Of a DNA stretch of 6,733 nucleotides, positions 1-5,419 are shown piece after piece. A program made the translations under genes and the position numbers. Positions within the stretch are counted from its first letter, which is position 1; each line of letters starts with the position of its first letter. The notes beneath the pieces were generated by a model. It did no database searches. It saw only the letters and a program-made list of their open reading frames with translations, and had not been told where the DNA came from. The stretch is from an uncultured Anaerostipes sp. (GTDB lineage Bacteria > Bacillota > Clostridia > Lachnospirales > Lachnospiraceae): contig CAAEIR010000168.1 of assembly GCA_900756035.1 (NCBI GenBank), positions 1-6,733 of the forward strand, in the 5' to 3' direction.

Positions 1-37
1 CATCAAGTTTAAACTGTTTGTCATGTTGTCTTGCCAT
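1..37 (-). CDS. N-terminal fragment of a probable IS3-type transposase (OrfA)
   Basis: Reading the minus strand from position 37, twelve codons give MARQHDKQFKLD before the window ends. An AAGGAGG ribosome binding site lies at 45-51, 7 bases before the ATG, so the start is well supported. From memory, this N-terminus resembles OrfA proteins of IS3-family elements in Clostridia, which open with a short basic stretch leading into a helix-turn-helix that binds the element's ends. Only 12 residues are visible, so no domain can be demonstrated here and the family call is inference. If correct, the rest of orfA, orfB and the far end of the element lie before position 1. It is transcribed in the same direction as the araC gene but about 230 bases downstream of it and has its own promoter-like signal, so it is probably unrelated to the sugar locus. 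Confidence 0.5.
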   Translation of the reverse strand, partial: MARQHDKQFKLD

Positions 38-63
38 ATGAGATCCTCCTTCAGCATGTCTCT

Positions 64-72
64 ATTGTACCA
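64..72 (-). promoter_or_regulatory. extended -10 promoter element for the transposase gene
   Basis: On the minus strand the sequence TGGTACAAT (72 down to 64) matches the extended -10 pattern TG-N-TATAAT with one mismatch in the hexamer. It lies 26 bases upstream of the ATG at 37. There is no convincing -35 hexamer at 17 bp, which is tolerated when an extended -10 is present. The assignment comes from sequence only. Confidence 0.4.
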
Positions 73-163
73 TGCTTATGTGTATTTTGGGATTTCTCAT
101 TTTGGCTTGTACTATTTATATTCTAACATCAGGGTATTAGTTTTGAACGATATAAATAGAGCG

Positions 164-237
164 AGGGTGTTGCAAAAGAGCGACACCTTGTAAACGCTCA
201 ATTAGGCGCTTACGGTGTATATATAGTTATATACGCC
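164..237. repeat. three abutting hairpins (inverted repeats) in the intergenic region
   Basis: Three inverted repeats follow each other with no gap. Hairpin 1 pairs 164-173 with 180-189 (10 bp with two G-T pairs, loop AAAAGA). Hairpin 2 pairs 190-197 with 206-213 (7 of 8 bp, one A-C mismatch, 8-base loop). Hairpin 3 pairs 214-223 with 228-237 (10 bp with one G-T pair, loop TAGT). In addition GAGGGTGT at 163-170 is nearly the reverse complement of ACGCCCTC at 233-240, so the whole block could also close as one unit. None of the stems is followed directly by a T-run on either strand, so a simple intrinsic terminator is unlikely. It could be a small palindromic mobile repeat, the subterminal part of the neighbouring insertion sequence, or a structured RNA at the 3' end of the araC transcript. 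The inverted repeats are seen directly; the role is unknown. Confidence 0.6.
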
Positions 238-266
238 CTCTACTTTTTGGATGGCAATATTTTATT

Positions 267-1130
267 TTATATGAAAAACATTGTTTCTGTATTCCGGAAC
301 TCAGATGGTGGGAGTCCCGTTTGCTTTTTGAACAGTCTGCTGAAATATAGTGGGTTATCATACCCAACAATTGACGCAACTTCAGCAACAGAATACGTGG
401 TGGTTCGGAGCAGTGTCTTTGCATTTGTAATCCGTAGATTTAATATATACTGCATGGGAGTTACACCGTTGTAGCGTTTAAAGCTGCGGATAAACCAGCT
501 CGTACTAAGGTGTTTGTCCATGGCGTATTGTTCAATGGAGATTTCTTCTGTAAAATGTTCATTAAAATACTGTGTGGCTTCTTCCATTTCTTTTTGCAGC
601 ATCCGGTTCTGGGAAGAGATGCCGATAGGAGCCGACCGGCTGATGAGAAGGAACATTTCCCTGAGCAGAAGAGATAAGTATTCTTCATAATGAGGACGAG
701 TAAGTTGGAGTTCTTGAATCATTTTTCGGAAAATCTGATGATATTCCGTAGAGTTTCCAGTCTGGATAATCTGCCCAGATTCAAACAAATGGTATTCTCT
801 TAAAATATTCTTTACATTATTACCGGTAAAATGAACCCAGTAAACTTCTGTCTGGTCTGTCCCATAATAAACATATCTTTGCATTTCACGTGGCTTGTAC
901 AAAATCATATGTCCGGCCTCTATAATCTCTTCCTTGCCATTTAAAAAGAAATGACCTTTCCCTGCAGCAATATAAAGCAATTGATAGTCAATCCTTCCCC
1001 GGGGGCGATACGTGGGAAGCTTGGGCTGGTGGATCAGCCGATATGTCCCACAGCTTCCAACTACTAATGGTTTGCTCTTATCTTTAAAATCCAATAATGA
1101 ATTATGCAGATAGCCAGAATTGATATACAT
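267..1130 (-). CDS. AraC-family transcriptional regulator with N-terminal cupin sensor domain
   Basis: A 287-residue regulator of the AraC/XylS type, the usual length. Residues about 15-105 form the cupin-like ligand-binding part, including RGRIDYQLLYIAAGKG (44-59) and the strand YWVHFTG (97-103). Residues about 180-280 are the two helix-turn-helix motifs: the first around EEISIEQYAMDKHLSTSWFIRSFKRYNG (195-222), the second around SVAEVASIVGYDNPLYFSRLFKKQTG (247-272), the most conserved AraC signature. The family senses sugars in the cytoplasm and activates nearby catabolic promoters. Divergence from the lipoprotein gene and closeness to lacZ point to a beta-galactoside regulator, probably acting at the 41-bp block found before both plus-strand units; the ligand is inferred. 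The ATG at 1130 is the only plausible start in frame, but the AAGGAGG at 1144-1150 is 13 bases away, longer than ideal; a different, out-of-frame ATG sits at the better distance. No intrinsic terminator is visible after the stop. Confidence 0.93.
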   Translation of the reverse strand: MYINSGYLHNSLLDFKDKSKPLVVGSCGTYRLIHQPKLPTYRPRGRIDYQLLYIAAGKGHFFLNGKEEIIEAGHMILYKPREMQRYVYYGTDQTEVYWVHFTGNNVKNILREYHLFESGQIIQTGNSTEYHQIFRKMIQELQLTRPHYEEYLSLLLREMFLLISRSAPIGISSQNRMLQKEMEEATQYFNEHFTEEISIEQYAMDKHLSTSWFIRSFKRYNGVTPMQYILNLRITNAKTLLRTTTYSVAEVASIVGYDNPLYFSRLFKKQTGLPPSEFRNTETMFFI

Positions 1131-1137
1131 GATGCAT
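1102..1137 (-). other. possible 11-codon overlapping leader ORF at the araC start
   Basis: The ATG at 1137-1135 is 6 bases from the AAGGAGG (1144-1150), the ideal distance, and opens a short frame encoding MHHVYQFWLSA before a TAA at 1104-1102. It overlaps the araC start codon in another frame. It may be a translated leader that tunes araC expression, or simply a by-product of A/T-rich sequence. No known family matches; no further support is visible. Confidence 0.2.
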
Positions 1138-1143
1138 CTCGCA

Positions 1144-1150
1144 CCTCCTT
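1144..1150 (-). promoter_or_regulatory. ribosome binding site of araC (long spacer)
   Basis: A near-perfect AAGGAGG on the minus strand, 13 bases before the araC ATG at 1130 and 6 bases before an out-of-frame ATG at 1137. It decides the start because no other ATG, GTG or TTG in the araC frame lies between it and 1130. Confidence 0.6.
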
Positions 1151-1175
1151 TAATAAGCAGGCTTTTGTTAAAGAT

Positions 1176-1204
1176 AGTGTATCATTTCGTGTATATTTTG
1201 TCCA
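1176..1204 (-). promoter_or_regulatory. probable sigma-A promoter of araC
   Basis: On the minus strand, TGGACA (1204-1199, 5 of 6 to the -35 consensus) is followed after exactly 17 bp by TACACT (1181-1176, 4 of 6 to the -10 consensus). The -10 is preceded by TGA, giving an extended -10. Transcription would start near 1169, leaving a leader of about 40 bases. The promoter lies almost wholly inside the 41-bp repeated block, so a regulator bound there could shut off its own gene while acting on the opposite strand. Confidence 0.55.
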
Positions 1205-1218
1205 ATAGAGTTTATGGA
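1178..1218 (+). promoter_or_regulatory. duplicated 41-bp operator-like block, copy A
   Basis: This block agrees with 2234-2274 at 39 of 41 positions in the same orientation; the two differences are at 1192 and 1195. The flanking sequence is much less alike, so the match is local. It contains TTTCGTG (1185) and TTTTGTC (1196), a weak direct repeat one helical turn apart, then GTCCAATAGAGTTTATGG. It lies just upstream of the TAAAAT box at 1238. This is the position expected for an AraC-type activator, which typically binds direct repeats next to or overlapping the -35. No good -35 hexamer exists for the plus-strand promoter, which also fits activator dependence. The duplication is seen directly; AraC as the binding protein is inferred. 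Confidence 0.65.
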
Positions 1219-1237
1219 TGGAATAGGAAAAAAGGAG

Positions 1238-1243
1238 TAAAAT
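1238..1243 (+). promoter_or_regulatory. putative -10 box of the lipoprotein gene
   Basis: TAAAAT, one mismatch from TATAAT, stands 54 bases before the lipoprotein ATG. An equivalent TAAAAT sits at nearly the same distance (60 versus 61 bases) from the start of the other 41-bp copy before lacZ. The parallel placement in otherwise diverged sequence is the main support. Confidence 0.4.
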
Positions 1244-1291
1244 AGGCAGTGTAACAGGGAAATAAGGGAAAAGCAAAGAGGAGAGTTTTAA

Positions 1292-2137
1292 ATGAAGAAA
1301 ACAATTTTGGTATGGGCAACCGTTATGGCTGCCGGTATGTTGGCACTGTCTGGATGTGGGAAGAAAGAAACCGGACAGGCAGGAGAATATACAAACCTGG
1401 CAGATAAAGAGTCCAGAAAATCCGTTGTGGGAGAACTGGAGGCATGCGGTGTAACAAAAGAACAGACTGCCACATTGGAAAAATGGGCAGAGGATTATCA
1501 CGAGATCACTGCTAAGTCATACTCATATCCAAAAGGATTTACGGCTTTGCCGGAAAGCGGGATGGATTACAGCTCCATTCTGATGGATGATTCTGCTGAG
1601 TCCTATTCGTATCTGCAGGCATCAAACTGTCGTCTGACCGCTTTTAATCTGATCAAGAACCAGTTGACAACAGCAGGAACCGGGAATGATACGGACTTGT
1701 GGCTGATGTTTGATATTGAGGCTATTGATACCATGCCGGAATATCAGTTGACCAAAGAGGAACGGGCAGGTTTTCTGACACTTTTTAACCAGGTGTCTGT
1801 GGAAGGAACCAAAACTTTAGAAGAGCATGAGGAAAAAATCCAGGAGGCATGGAATGAACGGGATATTCAGATCAGTGGGGATAAGCTTTCTCTGATCAGT
1901 GTGTATCTGCACGCACCGGAGGATCAGGCACGTTTTGTAGGGCATACAGGTGTTCTGGCAGAAACAAAAGAAGGTCTGCTTTTTGTGGAAAAGTATAGTG
2001 CCCTTGCCCCTTTCCAGGCAACGTATTTTAAGGATCGGGCAGAACTAAAAGACTATCTGCTGGCAAGACCGGATTTGTATGGAGATGAAACAGAACTAGA
2101 TCCCATTGTTATGGAAAATAGAACGGTAATGAAATAA
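1292..2137 (+). CDS. DUF4300-like surface lipoprotein, possible Cys/His hydrolase
   Basis: A 281-residue predicted lipoprotein. Residues 1-21 are a signal peptide with KK at the start, a hydrophobic core and the lipobox LSGC, so Cys22 would be lipid-modified and the protein anchored outside the membrane. The mature part resembles the DUF4300 family known from streptococci and Clostridia: YTNLADKESRK near 33-43, the SNCRLTAF segment at 111-118, FVGHTGVLAE at 215-224, LLFVEKYS at 229-236 and PIVMEN near the C-terminus. The family has no established function. Cys113 at a helix start, His218 before a beta strand and Glu233 after it recall the order in NlpC/P60-type cysteine hydrolases; this is my inference. 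The ATG has an AGAGGAG site (1277-1283) 8 bases upstream. It is transcribed divergently from araC, ends at its own terminator, and shares its upstream 41-bp block with lacZ, which suggests joint regulation. Confidence 0.8.
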   Translation: MKKTILVWATVMAAGMLALSGCGKKETGQAGEYTNLADKESRKSVVGELEACGVTKEQTATLEKWAEDYHEITAKSYSYPKGFTALPESGMDYSSILMDDSAESYSYLQASNCRLTAFNLIKNQLTTAGTGNDTDLWLMFDIEAIDTMPEYQLTKEERAGFLTLFNQVSVEGTKTLEEHEEKIQEAWNERDIQISGDKLSLISVYLHAPEDQARFVGHTGVLAETKEGLLFVEKYSALAPFQATYFKDRAELKDYLLARPDLYGDETELDPIVMENRTVMK

Positions 2138-2157
2138 AAAAACAAACAGGTGAACAT

Positions 2158-2205
2158 AAGACCGATATATCTGGAACATTTCAGGTATGCCGGTCTTTTA
2201 TTTTT
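2158..2205 (+). terminator. intrinsic terminator after the lipoprotein gene
   Basis: AAGACCG (2158-2164) pairs with CGGTCTT (2191-2197). After a 2x2 internal loop, ATATCTG (2167-2173) pairs with CAGGTAT (2182-2188, one G-T pair), closing an 8-base loop. The stem runs directly into TTTTATTTTT. It starts 21 bases after the stop codon at 2135-2137. It should stop most transcripts from the lipoprotein promoter, so lacZ needs its own promoter. Confidence 0.88.
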
Positions 2206-2231
2206 GTACTCAACCGGTGAGGGTTTTAGTA

Positions 2232-2260
2232 ATTGTATCATTTCGTGCATGTTTTGTCCA
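2232..2260 (-). promoter_or_regulatory. promoter-like signal on the minus strand of copy B, with no gene behind it
   Basis: The minus strand carries TGGACA (2260-2255), a 17-bp spacer and TACAAT (2237-2232) preceded by TGA. This is the same arrangement as the araC promoter in copy A, with a -10 one base closer to consensus. No minus-strand gene follows. It may be a relic of a duplicated araC promoter region, a source of antisense RNA toward the 3' end of the lipoprotein gene, or an incidental part of the operator. Confidence 0.35.
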
Positions 2261-2274
2261 ATAGAGTTTATGGA
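2234..2274 (+). promoter_or_regulatory. duplicated 41-bp operator-like block, copy B, before lacZ
   Basis: The second copy of the block at 1178-1218, with 39 of 41 bases identical. It begins 29 bases after the terminator T-run and ends 73 bases before the lacZ start codon; copy A also ends 73 bases before its gene's start. Identical distance to the start codon, in flanks that have diverged, argues that position relative to the promoter is under selection. Binding by the AraC-family regulator encoded at 267-1130 is inferred. Confidence 0.65.
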
Positions 2275-2294
2275 CGAATCATGTAAAAAGAGCG

Positions 2295-2300
2295 TAAAAT
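2295..2300 (+). promoter_or_regulatory. putative -10 box of the lacZ-transporter operon
   Basis: TAAAAT lies 61 bases from the start of copy B and 47 bases before the GTG start. As before the lipoprotein gene, there is no good -35 hexamer 17 bp upstream, which fits a promoter that needs an activator bound at the 41-bp block. Confidence 0.4.
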
Positions 2301-2334
2301 AAGGATAAAACAAAGGAAAAATCATAAAAATAAA

Positions 2335-2350
2335 GGGGGAAAATATTGTG
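2335..2350 (+). promoter_or_regulatory. ribosome binding site and GTG start of lacZ
   Basis: A GGGGGA run (2335-2340, preceded by AAA) ends 7-8 bases before GTG at 2348-2350. No in-frame ATG occurs until codon 13 (ATG at 2384), which lies inside the conserved N-terminal segment YEDLKIMHENTMP, so GTG is the better start. Confidence 0.7.
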
Positions 2351-5300
2351 ATCGTGCCAAGACATTACGAAGACTTAAAAATAATGCATGAAAACACCAT
2401 GCCTTGCAGAGCTTATTATATACCGGCTTCCCATGAGATGGGAGCACTGGTAGAGAACCGTTTTTCTTCAGACCGGGTGATCTGTCTGAACGGGACATGG
2501 CAGTTTCAGTATTTTGAGAGCATCTATGATTTACAGGAAAAATTTTATGAACAGGTATATGACTGCAGCAACTTTACACAGGTAGAGGTGCCAGGAGTAT
2601 GGCAGAATTATGGGTATGACAGCCATCAGTATACCAACGTGAGATATCCGATTCCTCTTGATCCACCGTATGTGCCACAGGAAAATCCATGCGGAGCTTA
2701 TATTAGGAAGTTTATGTACCAGAAGCAGGAAAAGGCTCCGAAGGCATATTTGAATTTTGAAGGTGTGGATTCCTGTTTTTATGTCTGGGTAAATGGAACG
2801 TATGTGGGCTATAGCCAGGTTTCCCATGCCACAAGTGAATTTGATGTGACGAATGTTTTGACAGATGGAGAAAATACCTTAGCGGTACTGGTTCTGAAAT
2901 GGTGTGATGGGACTTATCTGGAAGACCAGGATAAATTCCGCATGAGTGGGATTTTCCGGGATGTATATCTTCTGAACCGTCCGGAAAACGTGGTCTATGA
3001 CTACTTTACAACTACCGAAATCCAGGAGGAACAGGCAGTCATTACAGTACAGGCCAGTTACCGGGGAAAGGCAGTGCCAACAAAATTTACTTTGTATGAT
3101 GCAGAACATAGGGAGGTTGCTTCTCAGGTATTTCAGGAAAATACAGGTACTGCATATACGCATAAAACAGTATTTGTTGTAAAAGAACCAAATCTATGGA
3201 ACCCAGAACAGCCGTATTTATATACCCTGGTTTTAGAAACAGAAGGGGAAGTGATCACAGACCGGATTGGAATCCGGGAAATCAGTGTAAAAGATGCTGT
3301 TCTCTATATAAATGGAACTGCCATCAAATTCAAAGGCGTGAACCGTCATGACTCCGATCCGGTGACGGGGTTTGTGATCGGGCTGGAACAGATGAAAAAG
3401 GATCTGCAGATGATGAAGGAGAGTAACTTCAATGCCGTCCGAAGCAGTCATTATCCCAATGTGCCTTATTTTTATCAGCTTTGTGATGAATATGGATTTT
3501 TTGTGATTGCAGAGGCGGATAATGAAAGTCATGGAACCCAATCCCAGTATTTAAAAGATTCCAGCTGGGAAAATGTAAGCCGAAGATGGAATGAACGAAT
3601 CTCGGATAATCCGGAATTTATCCCGGCGACTCTGGATCGTACAAGACTTTGTGTGCACAGGGAGAAGAACCGCCCTTGTATTGTAATTTGGTCCATGGGA
3701 AATGAATGTGGTTATGGCTGTACTTTTGAGGAAGCTTTAAAATGGACAAAAGGGTTTGATCCTACAAGGCTTACCTGTTATGAAAGTTCTTTTTATCGCA
3801 GCGACAGAAGAAAATATGATTACAGTAACATTGATATTTTCAGCCGGATGTATCCTTCCCTGGAAGAAATTCAGGAATATGTGGACAAAAAGCCGGACAA
3901 ACCCTTCCTTCTGATTGAATATTGTCATGCCATGGGAAACGGACCGGGAGATTTAGAAGACTATTTTCAAATGATTTATCAATATGATGTACTCTGCGGT
4001 GGCTTTGTATGGGAATGGTGCGATCATGCAGTATATCAGGGGCAGGCAGCAAATGGAAAGGAAAAGTACCTTTATGGAGGTGACTTTGGAGAAGAAGTCC
4101 ATGATGGGAATTTCTGTATGGACGGACTGGTATATCCGGACAGAACACCCCATACAGGGCTTTTGGAATACCAGAATGTGTACCGTCCGGCAAGAGTGAT
4201 GTCTTTCTGCCAGAAAACAGGGGAGCTGTGTCTGGAAAACTATATGAACTATGTGGATTTAAAGGATTATATCGATTTGGTATACGAAGTGAACTGTGAC
4301 GGAAAGCTATTGGAGAAGAAACCGTTGACTTTGCAGGATTCTGTATGGCCTCATCAGAGAGGAACCATTTTGTTGGATATTACTGTTCCAGATTGCGGAA
4401 AATGTTATTTAAAAGTATCTTACCATTTAAAACATAGAACCAGCCTTATGGCACAAGGGAGTATGATGGGATTTGACGAAATCCTTTTGGAAAATCGGGA
4501 TGGAAGAAACCAACAGACAATCGCCTTATTGGAAAACCAGGAACAGAAAGAAGCAGAGGCACAAGTTTCTGAAACAGATCGTTTTCTTTCCATCCGGTCA
4601 GATACATTCTTCTATGTTTACAATAAACTTTCGGGTTTATTTGAACAATTAAGCATAGATGGGGAGGAACTTCTGGAAACTCCTATGGAACTAAATATCT
4701 GGAGAGCACCTACGGATAATGACCGAAAGATCAAGCAAGAATGGATGGATGCCGGATATGACCGGAGTAAAGCCAGAGCCTATGACGTTCAATGGAAACG
4801 AGAGGGGAAATGTGTCATAATTTACAGCACCATGTCTGTAGCGGCAGTAGCACTTCAGAGAGTTCTGGATATAAAAGCTGTCTGGGAAATTTCTAACAGG
4901 GGAGCAATTTCAGTAAAAATGCATGTGAAAAAGAATATGGAATTTCCGCAGCTTCCTAGATTTGGTATCCGTCTGTTTCTGAAAGAGGAATATGAAAATC
5001 TGAAATATTATGGATTGGGGCCACATGAAAGTTATCGAGATAAATGTAAGTCCTGCAGTCATGGGCTGTATGATGCAACAGTGGAAGAGCAGCATGAAGA
5101 TTATATCCGTCCGCAGGAAAATGGAAGTCATACAGATTGTGATTATGTGATGATAGAAAAAGAAAACCAGACTGTTATAGCAGTGTCACCCAAACCATTT
5201 TCATTTAATGTGTCCTATTATACACAGGAAGAGCTGGCCAGGAAGGCACATAATTATGAATTGGAGAAATCAGGGAACACCATTGTCTGCCTGGATTATG

Positions 5301-5413
5301 CACAGAATGGGATTGGTTCCAACAGTTGTGGTCCTGAACTAAGGGATGAATACCAGGTGGATGAGGAAACTTTTGTTTTTGAGATAAAGCTTTTATTCAG
5401 GAAGGAAGAGTAG
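2348..5413 (+). CDS. lacZ: glycoside hydrolase family 2 beta-galactosidase
   Basis: A 1021-residue cytoplasmic GH2 enzyme, close to E. coli LacZ (1023), without a signal peptide. It hydrolyses terminal beta-galactosides such as lactose. The jelly-roll domain covers about 1-210 (VPGVWQNYGYDSHQYTN, 81-97; YLEDQDKFRMSGIFRD, 190-205); an Ig-like domain about 211-320; the TIM barrel about 320-615; an Ig-like linker and the C-terminal beta-sandwich (about 745-1018) follow. By motif alignment with E. coli LacZ, the acid/base is Glu453 in GNECGYG, the nucleophile Glu524 in IEYCHAMGN, and Glu393, His395 and Glu453 are the likely metal ligands. His334, His368, Tyr502, His527 and Trp555 also match known active-site residues. 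The C-terminus reads GIGSNSCGPEL, as in EbgA-type enzymes, so the Trp999 of E. coli LacZ is missing. About 27 cysteines are present, many for a cytoplasmic enzyme and consistent with an anaerobe. It forms an operon with the symporter 6 bases downstream. The natural substrate could be a beta-galactoside other than lactose. Confidence 0.95.
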   Translation: MIVPRHYEDLKIMHENTMPCRAYYIPASHEMGALVENRFSSDRVICLNGTWQFQYFESIYDLQEKFYEQVYDCSNFTQVEVPGVWQNYGYDSHQYTNVRYPIPLDPPYVPQENPCGAYIRKFMYQKQEKAPKAYLNFEGVDSCFYVWVNGTYVGYSQVSHATSEFDVTNVLTDGENTLAVLVLKWCDGTYLEDQDKFRMSGIFRDVYLLNRPENVVYDYFTTTEIQEEQAVITVQASYRGKAVPTKFTLYDAEHREVASQVFQENTGTAYTHKTVFVVKEPNLWNPEQPYLYTLVLETEGEVITDRIGIREISVKDAVLYINGTAIKFKGVNRHDSDPVTGFVIGLEQMKKDLQMMKESNFNAVRSSHYPNVPYFYQLCDEYGFFVIAEADNESHGTQSQYLKDSSWENVSRRWNERISDNPEFIPATLDRTRLCVHREKNRPCIVIWSMGNECGYGCTFEEALKWTKGFDPTRLTCYESSFYRSDRRKYDYSNIDIFSRMYPSLEEIQEYVDKKPDKPFLLIEYCHAMGNGPGDLEDYFQMIYQYDVLCGGFVWEWCDHAVYQGQAANGKEKYLYGGDFGEEVHDGNFCMDGLVYPDRTPHTGLLEYQNVYRPARVMSFCQKTGELCLENYMNYVDLKDYIDLVYEVNCDGKLLEKKPLTLQDSVWPHQRGTILLDITVPDCGKCYLKVSYHLKHRTSLMAQGSMMGFDEILLENRDGRNQQTIALLENQEQKEAEAQVSETDRFLSIRSDTFFYVYNKLSGLFEQLSIDGEELLETPMELNIWRAPTDNDRKIKQEWMDAGYDRSKARAYDVQWKREGKCVIIYSTMSVAAVALQRVLDIKAVWEISNRGAISVKMHVKKNMEFPQLPRFGIRLFLKEEYENLKYYGLGPHESYRDKCKSCSHGLYDATVEEQHEDYIRPQENGSHTDCDYVMIEKENQTVIAVSPKPFSFNVSYYTQEELARKAHNYELEKSGNTIVCLDYAQNGIGSNSCGPELRDEYQVDEETFVFEIKLLFRKEE

Positions 5414-5419
5414 AAATAC

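Noticed and set aside
189..202. A catabolite-repression (cre)-like sequence, TGTAAACGCTCAAT.
   Set aside because: It matches the consensus at 12 of 14 positions but lacks the conserved bases in its right half, lies inside the hairpin block and is not near a promoter of the sugar genes.
214..237. Hairpin 3 as an intrinsic terminator for araC.
   Set aside because: In the araC direction (minus strand) no T-run follows the stem; the only T-run nearby is on the plus strand, 7 bases away, where there is no gene to terminate.
247..474. A 75-codon plus-strand open frame antisense to the araC 3' end.
   Set aside because: The araC helix-turn-helix coding on the opposite strand fully explains this sequence; the antisense product has no family resemblance.
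1064..1501. A 145-codon open frame on the minus strand across the araC/lipoprotein intergenic region.
   Set aside because: It overlaps the araC start and the lipoprotein 5' end, has no ribosome binding site at its start and encodes a Cys/Phe/Ser-rich sequence typical of the antisense of a coding region.
2053..2325. A 90-codon minus-strand open frame spanning the terminator and copy B.
   Set aside because: It runs through the terminator hairpin and the operator block, has no credible ribosome binding site and no recognisable protein features.
2348..5413. Possible frameshift or truncation in lacZ because of unusual motif variants (EADNESHGT, NECGYG).
   Set aside because: The frame is continuous over 1021 codons, catalytic residues are present in the right order, and such variants are familiar in GH2 enzymes of Clostridia.
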